Shown piece after piece: positions 41,909 through 52,134 of a DNA stretch of 64,000 bases (within the stretch, counting starts at the first letter, position 1; every line of letters starts with the position of its first letter). A program made the position numbers and the translations under genes. Below the pieces are notes generated by a model. The model ran no database searches and had not been told where the DNA came from. It was given only the letters and a program-made list of their open reading frames with translations. The stretch comes from Burkholderia sp. Ax-1719. Lineage in GTDB: Bacteria > Pseudomonadota > Gammaproteobacteria > Burkholderiales > Burkholderiaceae. The DNA is taken from the NCBI RefSeq assembly GCF_011753055.1, contig NZ_VWWJ01000008.1, positions 203,526-267,525 on the forward strand, read 5' to 3'.

Positions 41909-42960
41909 ACCAGCTTCCAGCCGATGGTTTCGCCGCCGCGCAGCGGCACGACCGGCACGCCGCCCGCTTCGATTTCCGTCGGCAGTTCCCAGTCTTCGCG
42001 GCGCAGCGTGACCGTATCGGCCGCGCGCGGCAGACCGTAGAAGTCTGCGCCAAAGAAGCTGGCGAAGCCTTCGAGCTTGTCGAGCGCGCCCGCGTTGTCG
42101 AACGCCTCGGCGTACAACTCCAGCGCGTGCAGCGCCGTGTAGCAGCCCGCGCAGCCGCAGGCGTGTTCCTTCAGGCCCTTTGCGTGCGGCGCGCTATCCG
42201 TGCCGAGGAAGAAGCGCGCATCACCCGACGTCGCCGCTTCGACCAGTGCGAGGCGGTGCGTTTCGCGCTTGAGCACCGGCAGACAGTAGTAATGCGGACG
42301 AATCCCGCCGAGGAAGATCGCGTTGCGGTTGTACAGCAGGTGATGCGCCGTGATGGTTGCGCCCAGCAGGCCGGGAGCGGCGTTATCGGCGCGGATGTAG
42401 TCGACGGCGTCCTTGGTCGTGATGTGCTCGAACACCACCTTCAGGCCCGGGAAATCGCGGCGCAGCGGCGTCATCACGCGGTCGATGAAGACCTTTTCGC
42501 GGTCGAACAGATCGATGTCGGGGCTCGTCACTTCGCCGTGCACGAGCAGCGGCATGCCCACTTCCTGCATCGCTTCCAGTGCCTTCGCGCACTTGCGGAT
42601 GTCGGTCACGCCCGCGTCCGAATTGGTGGTCGCGCCCGCCGGATACAGCTTCACGCCATGCACGAAGCCGCTCGCCTTGGCGCGGCGGATTTCGTCGGCG
42701 GGCGTGTTGTCGGTCAGATAAAGCGTCATCAGCGGCTCGAACGTCATGCCCGCGGGCAGCGCCGCGAGAATGCGGTCACGGTACGCCGAGGCCATTTCGG
42801 TCGTGGTGACCGGCGGCTTCAGGTTCGGCATGATGATCGCGCGGCCGAACTGGCGCGCGGTGTGCGGCAGGACCGCTGCGAGCATCGCGCCGTCGCGCAC
42901 GTGCAGGTGCCAGTCGTCGGGGCGGGCGAGCGTAAGAGTCGTGGGGGTGGAAGCGTTCAT
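41905..42960 (-). CDS. pyrC: Dihydroorotase
   Basis: A 351-residue class II dihydroorotase, third step of pyrimidine synthesis. The zinc ligands DWHLHVRDG (about 16-24) and the carbamylated Lys in HGVKLYPAGATTNS (about 103) are present, and a late His/Asp site appears in LGTDSAPHAKGLKEHACGCAG (about 253). Full length. It precedes the DUF3025 gene in a two-gene operon; a TACAAT -10 candidate on the minus strand is at 43198-43203, about 240 bp upstream. Confidence 0.95.
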   Translation of the reverse strand: MNASTPTTLTLARPDDWHLHVRDGAMLAAVLPHTARQFGRAIIMPNLKPPVTTTEMASAYRDRILAALPAGMTFEPLMTLYLTDNTPADEIRRAKASGFVHGVKLYPAGATTNSDAGVTDIRKCAKALEAMQEVGMPLLVHGEVTSPDIDLFDREKVFIDRVMTPLRRDFPGLKVVFEHITTKDAVDYIRADNAAPGLLGATITAHHLLYNRNAIFLGGIRPHYYCLPVLKRETHRLALVEAATSGDARFFLGTDSAPHAKGLKEHACGCAGCYTALHALELYAEAFDNAGALDKLEGFASFFGADFYGLPRAADTVTLRREDWELPTEIEAGGVPVVPLRGGETIGWKLV

Positions 42961-43266
42961 GGCTAGTCGGGTACGTGTCTGTTACGGGTGACGCGGGTGG
43001 ATCGAGGGAATCCGGGGAACCAGGCATCGCGGCGATACCGCGTCACGCAGCGTGCGGGCGTCGCGCGCAAACGACAGCCGCATTTCCGCGATGTCGGCGC
43101 AAACGCCGTTCTGGCGCGCTTTCGCGCAGGACGGGAAAGCATCCGACAAATTTCGTATTGGCGCGTCGCAGGCCGGTGATATGCTTGGAAAATCATCATT
43201 GTACCGGGACATCAGGCCGATTCCGGCCCAGCTTCGCCGGCAGTAACACAGCATCAGATACGCGCC
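42961..43266. other. Intergenic region between divergent pyrC and amidotransferase genes
   Basis: About 306 bp holding divergent promoters. The only candidate I can name is TACAAT on the minus strand at 43198-43203. A small hairpin GGCC (43216-43219) / GGCC follows. Open frames here have no support. Confidence 0.4.
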
Positions 43267-44196
43267 ATGTGCCAACTTCTCGGAATGAACTGCGCCGCGC
43301 CGACGGACGTCACGTTCTCCTTCACCGGATTCGCGGCGCGCGGCGGCGCCACCGATCACCACGCCGACGGCTGGGGTATCGCGTTCTTCGAGGACAAGGC
43401 CTGCCGCCTCTTTATCGACAACGAGGCCTCGGCCCGCTCGCCCATCGCCGAGATGGTCAAGCGCTATCCGATCAAGTCGCGCAACACCATCGCGCATATC
43501 CGCAAGGCCACCCAGGGCAGCTGCTCGCTGGAAAATAGCCACCCATTCCAGCGCGAACTCTGGGGCCGCCACTGGATCTTCGCGCACAACGGCGATCTGC
43601 AGGACTTCAATCCGGTCATGACGGGCGTCTATCAGCCAGTGGGCACGACCGACAGCGAGCGCGCGTTCTGCCTGCTGCTGCAAGGTCTGCGCAAGGCGTT
43701 TCCGGGTTCGCAGCCGCCGCTCGACGAACTGTTCGCCGCGCTTGAGACGCTCACGCGCGAGATCACGCAGTTCGGCGTGTTCAATTTCCTGATGTCGAAT
43801 GGTCAGGCGCTGTTCGCGCACTGCTCGACCCATCTGCACTATCTGGTGCGCCGCTGGCCGTTCTCGACCGCGCACCTGGTGGACGCCGACGTCTCCATCG
43901 ACTTCGCGAAGTACACCACGCCTGAAGACCGCGTCGCGGTGATCGCCACCGCTCCGCTGACCGACAACGAAGTCTGGACCCGCTTCGCGCCCGGCGATCT
44001 GCTGATGTTCCAGCACGGCGAGGTCATCGCGCAGACCCGCGTGCCGGTGCCGCAGAAGGTGCTCGACAAGCTGAAGAACCCGTCGCTGGACGCGTCCGCC
44101 AGCGCGCCGCGCATTTCGCCGTGCCCTTCGTTGAACGTGCAACCGGGCGAAATCGACGCGGAAGCCGTCGAAACCCTGCAGACCTGGGGCGAATAA
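43267..44196 (+). CDS. Class II glutamine amidotransferase (YafJ-like)
   Basis: A 309-residue protein with an N-terminal nucleophile amidotransferase domain. The catalytic Cys2 is exposed after Met removal (MCQLLGMNCAAP), and AHIRKATQG (about 77), IFAHNGDL (about 99) and GTTDSERAF (about 124) form the glutamine site. No synthase domain follows, so like E. coli YafJ it is a stand-alone amidotransferase or amidohydrolase of unknown acceptor. Adjacent to the glutamate transport genes but convergent with them. Confidence 0.87.
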   Translation: MCQLLGMNCAAPTDVTFSFTGFAARGGATDHHADGWGIAFFEDKACRLFIDNEASARSPIAEMVKRYPIKSRNTIAHIRKATQGSCSLENSHPFQRELWGRHWIFAHNGDLQDFNPVMTGVYQPVGTTDSERAFCLLLQGLRKAFPGSQPPLDELFAALETLTREITQFGVFNFLMSNGQALFAHCSTHLHYLVRRWPFSTAHLVDADVSIDFAKYTTPEDRVAVIATAPLTDNEVWTRFAPGDLLMFQHGEVIAQTRVPVPQKVLDKLKNPSLDASASAPRISPCPSLNVQPGEIDAEAVETLQTWGE

Positions 44197-44216
44197 ACCC
44201 ACTGCCGCCAGAAACG

Positions 44217-44256
44217 AAAAAAGCCGCGCAAACCCCAAGGGCTGCGCGGCTTTTGC
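44217..44256. terminator. Bidirectional terminator between the amidotransferase gene and gltL
   Basis: AAAAGCCGCGCA (44219-44230) pairs with TGCGCGGCTTTT (44243-44254) over a 12-nt loop; A and T runs on the two sides. Confidence 0.9.
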
Positions 44257-44272
44257 GTTATGGCTGCGTCGA

Positions 44273-44998
44273 TCAGTGCAGGATCTTCGCGAGGAAGTCC
44301 TTTGCGCGATCCGACTTCGGATTGGCGAAGAAGTCATCCTTGCGGTCGTCTTCGACGATGGCGCCCTTGTCCATGAAGATCACGCGATGCGCAACCTTCT
44401 TCGCAAAGCCCATTTCGTGCGTCACGCACATCATGGTCATGCCTTCCTGCGCGAGTTCGACCATCACGTCGAGCACTTCGTTGATCATTTCCGGATCGAG
44501 CGCGGACGTCGGTTCGTCGAACAGCATCGCCACCGGGTCCATCGACAGCGCGCGCGCAATCGCCACGCGTTGCTGCTGACCGCCCGAAAGCTGGCCGGGA
44601 TATTTGTCGGCGTGCGCGCGCAGGCCCACGCGATCGAGCAGCTTCAAGCCCTTTTGCGTGGCTTCGTCCTTGCTGCGGCCGAGCACCTTGATCTGCGCGA
44701 GCGTCAGATTTTCCGTGATCGACAGATGCGGGAACAGCTCGAAGTGCTGAAACACCATGCCCACTTTCGCGCGCAGCTTCGAGAGATTGGTGCGCTTGTC
44801 GCCCACCGACTGGCCGTTCACGAGGATCTCGCCCTGCTGGAACGGCTCGAGTCCGTTGACGGTCTTGATGAGCGTGGACTTGCCCGAGCCCGACGGCCCG
44901 CACACCACCACCACCTCGCCCTTCTTCACTTCCGTCGTGCAGTCGGTCAGTACCTGGAACTGGCCGTACCACTTCGAAACGTTCTTAATTGAAATCAT
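44273..44998 (-). CDS. gltL: Glutamate/aspartate ABC transporter ATP-binding protein
   Basis: A 241-residue ABC ATPase of the polar amino acid uptake family. Walker A GPSGSGKST (about 35), Q-loop in VFQHFELFPHLS, signature LSGGQQQR (about 136) and Walker B AMLFDEPTSALDP (about 156) are intact. ATG 44998 overlaps the gltK stop by 4 bp. It energises import through GltJ-GltK with GltI as binding protein. Last gene of gltIJKL. Confidence 0.94.
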   Translation of the reverse strand: MISIKNVSKWYGQFQVLTDCTTEVKKGEVVVVCGPSGSGKSTLIKTVNGLEPFQQGEILVNGQSVGDKRTNLSKLRAKVGMVFQHFELFPHLSITENLTLAQIKVLGRSKDEATQKGLKLLDRVGLRAHADKYPGQLSGGQQQRVAIARALSMDPVAMLFDEPTSALDPEMINEVLDVMVELAQEGMTMMCVTHEMGFAKKVAHRVIFMDKGAIVEDDRKDDFFANPKSDRAKDFLAKILH

Positions 44999-45675
44999 CT
45001 TGCGACCTTTTTCTGAAGACCTTTCACAAGGCTCGACGCGATCACGCAGATCACGAAATAGCATGCGCCCGCGAACAGTACCATCTCGACCATCGTTCCG
45101 TCACGATCGCCAATGTTGGTGGCCGTGCGGAAGAAGTCGGCGAGACTGATCACGTACACGAGCGACGTGTCCTGAAAGAGCACGATGGCCTGCGTGAGGA
45201 GCAGCGGCACCATCGCGCGAAACGCCTGCGGCAGCACCACGTGCTGCATCGCCTGACCATACCGCATGCCCAGCGCGAACGACGCGTTGACCTGCCCGCG
45301 CGGCACCGCCTGAATGCCCGCGCGAATAATCTCGGAATAATACGCGGCCTCGAACAGCGAGAACGCGATCATCGCCGAAGCGAGACGAATGTCGATATCG
45401 GGCGACAGGCCCAGCAGATTCTGCAGCACCTGCGGCACGATCAGGAAGAACCACAGCAGGACCATCACCAGCGGGATCGAACGGAACACCGTGACATAGC
45501 CCTTGGCGAACCACTCCAGCGCCTTCACGCCCGACAGCCGCATCAGCGCGAGCAGCGTGCCCCACACAATTCCGACGACGATCGCGCAAACCGTGATCTT
45601 GAAGGTGACGATGGCGCCGGTCCACAGGGTAGGCAGTGCGCCCGGAATACCGCTCCAGTCGAAATGATGCATCAC
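44995..45675 (-). CDS. gltK: Glutamate/aspartate ABC transporter permease GltK
   Basis: A 226-residue inner-membrane permease of the HisM type with about five transmembrane segments. The coupling motif EAAYYSEIIRAGIQAVPRGQ (about 110-129) is the EAA loop that docks on GltL. Overlaps gltJ and gltL by 4 bp each. It forms the channel as a heterodimer with GltJ. Confidence 0.93.
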   Translation of the reverse strand: MMHHFDWSGIPGALPTLWTGAIVTFKITVCAIVVGIVWGTLLALMRLSGVKALEWFAKGYVTVFRSIPLVMVLLWFFLIVPQVLQNLLGLSPDIDIRLASAMIAFSLFEAAYYSEIIRAGIQAVPRGQVNASFALGMRYGQAMQHVVLPQAFRAMVPLLLTQAIVLFQDTSLVYVISLADFFRTATNIGDRDGTMVEMVLFAGACYFVICVIASSLVKGLQKKVAR

Positions 45676-46412
45676 TTGCCTCCGATATAGCCGGGCAGCC
45701 GGGTCTTCGCTTCGACCCAGCGCATCAGCGCCATGACGACCACGTTGATGAGCACATAGGCGAGCGTGACCGAGATGAACGACTCATACGTTTGCGCCGT
45801 GTAGTCCACGAGCTGACGCGCCTGGGCGGACAGATCGAGCAGACCGATGGTGGACGCCACCGCTGAGTTCTTGAAGATGTTGAGAAACTCGGACGTCAGC
45901 GGCGGCACGATGATGCGGTACGCAACCGGCAGGAGTACGTAGCGATACGTCTGCCATTGCGTGAAGCCCATCGCCAGCCCGGCGGCACGCTGGCCGCGCG
46001 GCAAGGCGTTGATGCCCGAGCGCACCTGCTCGCACACGCGCGCGGCCGTGAAGAGGCCCAGACAGATCACCGACGCCGTGAAGAACTGGATGCCCGGCGG
46101 CAGTTGCTTGAACGCATTGCCAAGCGAAGGCGGCACGAGTTCCGGCAGCACGAAGTACCAGATGAAGAACTGCGCGATGAGCGGAATATTGCGGAAAATC
46201 GCCACGTAGACCGTGCCGACGCCCGCGAGGAAACGGTTCGGCACCGTGCGCAGCACGCCGAAGAACGAGCCGACGACAAGCGCGATCACCCACGCGCACA
46301 GCGACACCGACACCGTCACCCAGAGGCCCGAAATCAGCCAGCCCAGGTACGTGGTGGGTTCGCCCGTCGAGACCGGGCTGAGCAGAATGCCCCAGTTCCA
46401 GTGATAGGACAT
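45672..46412 (-). CDS. gltJ: Glutamate/aspartate ABC transporter permease GltJ
   Basis: A 246-residue permease of the same family, with about five hydrophobic helices and an EAA-like loop TAARVCEQVRSGINALPRGQ (about 121-140). The partner of GltK. It begins MSYHWNWGILL. Preceded, within the operon, by a hairpin with a T run that can reduce read-through from gltI, so the binding protein is made in excess. Confidence 0.92.
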   Translation of the reverse strand: MSYHWNWGILLSPVSTGEPTTYLGWLISGLWVTVSVSLCAWVIALVVGSFFGVLRTVPNRFLAGVGTVYVAIFRNIPLIAQFFIWYFVLPELVPPSLGNAFKQLPPGIQFFTASVICLGLFTAARVCEQVRSGINALPRGQRAAGLAMGFTQWQTYRYVLLPVAYRIIVPPLTSEFLNIFKNSAVASTIGLLDLSAQARQLVDYTAQTYESFISVTLAYVLINVVVMALMRWVEAKTRLPGYIGGK

Positions 46413-46423
46413 GAAGAGACTCC

Positions 46424-46470
46424 AACAAAAAGAACGGAAGAAGCGCCGCTTTTGCGTCCGCTTCTTCCGT
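46424..46470 (-). terminator. Intercistronic hairpin/attenuator between gltI and gltJ
   Basis: ACGGAAGAAGCG (46434-46445) pairs perfectly with CGCTTCTTCCGT (46459-46470) over a 13-nt loop, and the minus strand continues TTCTTTTTG. It could partly terminate transcription or protect the gltI mRNA 3' end. Confidence 0.75.
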
Positions 46471-46507
46471 CCTGTGTTACACGCTGATCAGGGGGTTGAG
46501 ACCGGAA

Positions 46508-47401
46508 TCAGTCGATAGCCTTGTCGTTCGGGCTCTTGTAGAGCGCCTTCATGTCGTCGCTTTCCGGGAAGTTCAGGTTGAGACCCTTCGGCGGAATCGG
46601 CGATTCGAACCACTTCTTGTAGATCGCGTCGGCTTCGCTCGACATTTCGACCTTGGCGATGGCGTCGTCGGCGACCTTCTTGAACTCGGGGTCGTTCTTG
46701 CGCAGCATGCAGCCGTACGCTTCACGCGATTGCGGCGTGCCGACGATCACGAAATCGCCCGGATTGTTCGACTTGGCGCGCTCGCCTGCGAGCAGCGCGT
46801 CGTCCATCATGAACGCCACGGCGCGGCCGGTGGACAGCGTCATGAACGACTCGCCATGATCCTTCGCGCTGATGATGTTCATGCCCAGGTTCTTGTCCTG
46901 GTTCATCTTGCGCAGCAGACGCTCGGAGGTCGTGCCCGCCGTTGTCACGACGGTCTTGCCCTTGAGATCCGCGAAATCCTTGATGCCCGAGTCTTTCTTC
47001 GTCATCAGGCGCGTGCCGATCACGAAGATCGTGTTCGTGAAGGCGGCCTGCTGCTGACGCTCGGCGTTATTCGTGGTCGAGCCGCATTCGATGTCGATCG
47101 TGCCGTTCTGCACGAGCGGAATACGGTTCTGCGAGGTGATCGGCACCATCTTGACCTTGAGGTTCGGCATGTTCAGCTTCTGCTTCACGGCCTCGACGAT
47201 CTTGAGCGCGTAGTCCTGCGAATAGCCGATCACGTTCTGCTTGTCGTCATAGTACGAAAACGGAATCGACGATTCGCGGTGACCCAGCGAGATAACGCCC
47301 GTGTCCTTGATTTTTTTGAGCGTCCCCGAGTCCTGCGCGTGTGCACCGACGGCGACCAGTCCGAGGGTGGCGAGAACGAGCGCGGCCTTTTTGAATTTCA
47401 T
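46508..47401 (-). CDS. gltI: Glutamate/aspartate ABC transporter substrate-binding protein
   Basis: A 297-residue periplasmic binding protein. The signal peptide (residues 1-22, ending AHA) is followed by GTLKKIKDTGVISLGHRESS, typical of GltI/family 3 solute-binding proteins; ECGSTTNNAERQQQAAFTNT (about 110) is a signature near the ligand site. It delivers glutamate and aspartate to GltJKL. AAGGAGA lies 6-12 nt before ATG 47401. First and probably most abundant gene of the operon. Confidence 0.94.
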   Translation of the reverse strand: MKFKKAALVLATLGLVAVGAHAQDSGTLKKIKDTGVISLGHRESSIPFSYYDDKQNVIGYSQDYALKIVEAVKQKLNMPNLKVKMVPITSQNRIPLVQNGTIDIECGSTTNNAERQQQAAFTNTIFVIGTRLMTKKDSGIKDFADLKGKTVVTTAGTTSERLLRKMNQDKNLGMNIISAKDHGESFMTLSTGRAVAFMMDDALLAGERAKSNNPGDFVIVGTPQSREAYGCMLRKNDPEFKKVADDAIAKVEMSSEADAIYKKWFESPIPPKGLNLNFPESDDMKALYKSPNDKAID

Positions 47402-47496
47402 CTGTGATCTCCTTCTTGGCATGGATCGAGGGCAGTGTAGCAAAGTAATTTTATTGAAAGAATAAAGGCCGACCCTGGCGTTGCAAGCACGCACAA

Positions 47497-47524
47497 CCTG
47501 CTTCAAAACCCGCTTCGAAGCAGG
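47497..47524. repeat. Inverted repeat upstream of gltI
   Basis: CCTGCTTC (47497-47504) and GAAGCAGG (47517-47524), 12-bp spacer, about 100 bp upstream of gltI between its likely promoter (TACACT on the minus strand near 47435) and gdhA. May be an operator or hairpin; no partner identified. Confidence 0.45.
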
Positions 47525-47589
47525 GTTGCACGCCGCATGAAGTCCCGCTTCGTCACGGCTTTTTCATCGTTTTTTCACAGTGCAAATGC

Positions 47590-47622
47590 AAAAACGGGCG
47601 GCCCCTTGTGGGGGCCGCCCGT
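47590..47622 (-). terminator. Terminator of gdhA
   Basis: ACGGGCGGCCCC (47594-47605) pairs with GGGGCCGCCCGT (47611-47622), 5-nt loop; the A run at 47590-47594 gives TTTTT on the minus strand. Confidence 0.9.
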
Positions 47623-47676
47623 CGGTTACGACTCAGCGCCGGCGGATGGCCGGCGATGCAATTTTTACCGCTTCGA

Positions 47677-48975
<1,299 letters not shown>

Positions 48976-49053
48976 GAACGCTCCAAGCGATCGAACAAGT
49001 GACGCCATTGTCAGAAAAGCGATTCACAAGCGCCAATGCCGTTTGCTCATCAC

Positions 49054-49074
49054 GTTATGCTTTTCATGCATAAC
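49054..49074. promoter_or_regulatory. Candidate LysR-type operator upstream of gdhA
   Basis: GTTATGC (49054-49060), 7-bp spacer, GCATAAC (49068-49074) is a perfect inverted repeat about 80 bp upstream of gdhA. The TATGC-N7-GCATA core has the T-N11-A geometry of LysR-family boxes, and a LysR gene lies just upstream. Confidence 0.6.
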
Positions 49075-49181
49075 CTTGGAGAATTCGAAAGAACGTGTCG
49101 CGGATATCCAGTAACGGCGGGCGTTTGCGGGAGCGACGATGGCGCGTCAACATGACGCAATGATTGTTTCAAGGCGCGCAA

Positions 49182-49236
49182 AACAGCAATGCGAAAGCGG
49201 ACACGGTGGCTTGCGCCGCCGTGTCCGCTTTCGCAT
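49182..49236 (-). terminator. Terminator of the LysR-type regulator gene
   Basis: An 18-bp perfect stem (49189-49206 with 49219-49236) continues inwards with four more pairs to a TTGC loop. Minus-strand continuation is TGCTGTTTTGC. It separates the regulator transcript from gdhA. Confidence 0.85.
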
Positions 49237-49285
49237 CGAGCGTGTTCGTGAGTGTGCGTGAGTATGCGTTGACGAGGCTGCGGCC

Positions 49286-50236
49286 TCAGCCGCGCGCGAT
49301 TTCCTCGCTCACCGCGTCCCAGAGCGCACGCACGAGCGCCTCGCGGGCATCGTCACCCTGGGCGGCGAGCTTGTCGCGATAGAGACGGATCTCCATGTCG
49401 AGCGTGAATTGCCCTTCGGGCGCGCCACGCGTGCCTCGGTCGAGACGGATCAGCTTGCCCGTCGCCACCGCATCCTCCACCGCGCTGTGCGGCAGAAAGG
49501 CGATGCCGTGGCCCGCCTGCGTCATCGCCTTGAGGCCTTCGGCCATATCGGTTTCGTAGACGCGGTCCAGATAAAGCCGCGTCGGCGCATTGGCGACGAT
49601 CACCTCGGTCATGCGGCCGAGATACGCGTTGGGCGTGTAGGAGAGATACGGCGCGGGCGCGTCGGGCGTGCCCGGCAGCGTGTAGCGCGCGCGGCCCGCG
49701 CGTTGCGGCGCGGAGTACGGGCTGATCGATTCGATGCCGAGCGTGAGCGTGTCGTAGCGCGCCGGATCGAGCGTCACCGGATGGCTCGGATGGTGATAGC
49801 CCATCACCAGATCGCAACCGCCTTCGACCAGCGAGAGCACGGCGTCATGCACGTTGAGCGCGCGCAAGCGCGTGTGAATGCGGCCGAGTTTCGCCTCGAT
49901 ACGCTGCAGCCAGCGCGGGAAATACGTGAGCGAGAGCGTGTGCGGCACCGCGAATTCGATGGTCGCCGCGGGCGTGGCCGTGTGGCCTCGCAGCACCGTG
50001 CGCGCCTCATGGAACTGCGACAGCATCGCCAGCGCCTGCTCGTAGAACACCTGCCCCGCCGATGTCAGCCGCGTGGGATAAACCGAACGATCGATCAGTT
50101 CGGTGCCGAGCCACGCTTCAAGCGCCTGGATGCGGCGCGAGAACGCCGGCTGGGTGACGTGGCGCAGCTCGGCTGAGCGGCTGAAACTATGCGTTTCCGC
50201 GAGCGAAACGAAGTCTTCGAGCCATTTGAGTTCCAT
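49286..50236 (-). CDS. LysR-type transcriptional regulator
   Basis: A 316-residue LysR regulator. The winged helix-turn-helix is at residues 1-60 (MELKWLEDFVSLAETHSF, then VTQPAFSRRIQALEAWLG) and the effector-binding domain occupies about 90-300. Overall it resembles the HypT/YjiE-like group more than ArgP. Effector unknown; the position directly upstream of gdhA in the same direction, plus a LysR-type dyad before gdhA, suggests control of glutamate metabolism. It has its own terminator. Confidence 0.88.
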   Translation of the reverse strand: MELKWLEDFVSLAETHSFSRSAELRHVTQPAFSRRIQALEAWLGTELIDRSVYPTRLTSAGQVFYEQALAMLSQFHEARTVLRGHTATPAATIEFAVPHTLSLTYFPRWLQRIEAKLGRIHTRLRALNVHDAVLSLVEGGCDLVMGYHHPSHPVTLDPARYDTLTLGIESISPYSAPQRAGRARYTLPGTPDAPAPYLSYTPNAYLGRMTEVIVANAPTRLYLDRVYETDMAEGLKAMTQAGHGIAFLPHSAVEDAVATGKLIRLDRGTRGAPEGQFTLDMEIRLYRDKLAAQGDDAREALVRALWDAVSEEIARG

Positions 50237-50322
50237 GCGGGACCGGCGTTCGGATGAGAAGTCCGCATTCTAGGCCCGAGCGCGCCAGGCCGTGGCGAAT
50301 TTCTGCCGGTGCAGGTGGCTAG

Positions 50323-52134
50323 CTAGCGCGGCGATTCGGCCAGCGCCGCCTGCAAGGCCGCCACCACGCCGCTCCAGTCACCGAGCGTGGTCTGCCGGAA
50401 CACACGCGCCGACGGATACCAGACGGAATCCTCGCGGCCCGCGCCCCAGCGCCAGTCTGGCTGCGCGGCCAACAGCACCCAGACCGGCTTGCCCAGCGCG
50501 CCGACAAGGTGCGCAACCGAAGTATCGACGGTTATCACCAGATCGAGATTCTCGATCAGCGCGGCCGTGCCGGCGAAGTCGTGCAGCTCATCGCCGACTG
50601 CGTGCAGCGGCCAGCGGCCCGCCACATCGGGAAGCTGTGTCGCGCCCGGACCTTTCTGGATGGCGAACCAGGCGTTGCCTTCGAGTGCCGCGAGCGGCAA
50701 CAAGGTCGTCAGCGGCACAGAACGGAAGGCGTCGAAGTGATGGCGCGGATTGCCCGCCCAGACGAGGCCGATGCGCCTGCGCGCGCCGCCCGAAAGCGTG
50801 GCCACGCGCGCGCGCCAGGCGGCGCTTTGCGCGGCATCGGCGTACATATAGGGCGTGGTGGCGTAGATCGGCTGGCCGGGAAACTTCAGCGGCAGGCTCA
50901 TCACGTCGCACCAGTAATCGTAATTCGCGGCGATGGCCTCGTCGCTGGGCGCGGCGTCGAGCACGCGCGCCACGCCTGGCACCGTCGCCACGAGCGAGGC
51001 CAGTTCCGGCGCGACCCAGGCGTCGACTTGCGCGCCCATCGCCGCCATCGCTCCCGCGTAACGCACGAACTGGATCTGGTCGCCCACGCCCTGCTCGCGC
51101 GCGATCAACAGGCGTTTGCCCGCGAGCGATTCGCCGTGCCATTCGGCGCAGGGGAGCTTGCGGTAATTGGCTTTGGCAGTGGCGGTGAACTTGCGGTTTT
51201 CGAACAGCGGCCAGCCGGTGTCGTACTCACCGCGCCGCAACAGCAACATGCCGAGCTGGAATTGCGACTCGGGCAAGCCGGGGTTCATTTCCAGCGCGCG
51301 CCGGTAGTGGGCTTCCGCCTCGTCGTAGCGCGCAAGCGCCGTGTAGGCGAAGGCGAGGTTGTTGACCGCGCCTGCCGCGTCCGGTTTCAACATGATGGCT
51401 TGCTGATAGAGCGGAATGGCCTCTTCATAGCGGTGCACCGCGTCGTAGACATAGCCCAGCTCGAAGTGCGCGCTCGCGTTGTCCGGTTCGCGAGCGACCA
51501 CGGACTCGAAGCAGACCGCCGCCTGCTCATGCTGCTTCGTGGCGCGCAGGAGCCTTCCCAGGCACATGAGTGTCGGCGTGTCGTTCGCGCCAAGCGCCTG
51601 CGCCTCGCGAAATTGTTCAAGCGCCTCGTCGGTATGCCCTGCCTTTTCCAGCGCGCGCCCCAGATTGAAGGCGAACTGCGCCGATTGCGGCTCCAGCGCG
51701 CGAGCGCGGCGGTAATGGTGTTGCGCATCCGCCGTTTCGCCTAGCTCCATCAGCGCATTGCCCAGATTGTTGTGCGCGTTGGCGAAATCGGGCGCCTGCC
51801 CGATGGCCTTGCGCTGGAACATGGCCGCACCGGACTGATCGTTCAGGCGTGCGGCCGCGACGCCGCGGTTGCTCAGGCAGTGAGCATCATGAGGCGCCAA
51901 CGCCAGCGCGCGATCCATCAATAGAACAGCCGACGAGCAGTCGTCGCGGCCCATGGCGAGCACGCCGAGATAGTGCAGTGCGGCAGCACAGCCGGGATCT
52001 TGCGCAAGCGCGCGTTCGTAGAACACGTGGGCCGCGTCGGGACGGCCCGCGCGATGCTCGGCGAGACCGGCCTCGATGAAATGCGCGGCATCGGCAACAG
52101 AATGGGAGAGGGATGAAGCGGAATCGTGGTTCAT
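50323..52134 (-). CDS. TPR-repeat protein with C-terminal glycosyltransferase-like domain
   Basis: A 603-residue protein. About nine tetratricopeptide repeats fill residues 15-330 (periodic LG/A..AL..P motifs such as FANAHNNLGNALMELGETAD). The C-terminal 250 residues look like a GT-B/family 9-type domain: GVGDQIQFVRYAGAMAAMGA (about 360), RIGLVWAGNPRHHFDAFRSV (about 463) and LVITVDTSVAHLVGALGKPVW (about 545). Such TPR-GT proteins occur near flagellar, pilus or O-GlcNAc-like glycosylation functions, none visible here. Start ATG 52134 is favoured over a frame extending to 52179. Confidence 0.82.
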   Translation of the reverse strand: MNHDSASSLSHSVADAAHFIEAGLAEHRAGRPDAAHVFYERALAQDPGCAAALHYLGVLAMGRDDCSSAVLLMDRALALAPHDAHCLSNRGVAAARLNDQSGAAMFQRKAIGQAPDFANAHNNLGNALMELGETADAQHHYRRARALEPQSAQFAFNLGRALEKAGHTDEALEQFREAQALGANDTPTLMCLGRLLRATKQHEQAAVCFESVVAREPDNASAHFELGYVYDAVHRYEEAIPLYQQAIMLKPDAAGAVNNLAFAYTALARYDEAEAHYRRALEMNPGLPESQFQLGMLLLRRGEYDTGWPLFENRKFTATAKANYRKLPCAEWHGESLAGKRLLIAREQGVGDQIQFVRYAGAMAAMGAQVDAWVAPELASLVATVPGVARVLDAAPSDEAIAANYDYWCDVMSLPLKFPGQPIYATTPYMYADAAQSAAWRARVATLSGGARRRIGLVWAGNPRHHFDAFRSVPLTTLLPLAALEGNAWFAIQKGPGATQLPDVAGRWPLHAVGDELHDFAGTAALIENLDLVITVDTSVAHLVGALGKPVWVLLAAQPDWRWGAGREDSVWYPSARVFRQTTLGDWSGVVAALQAALAESPR

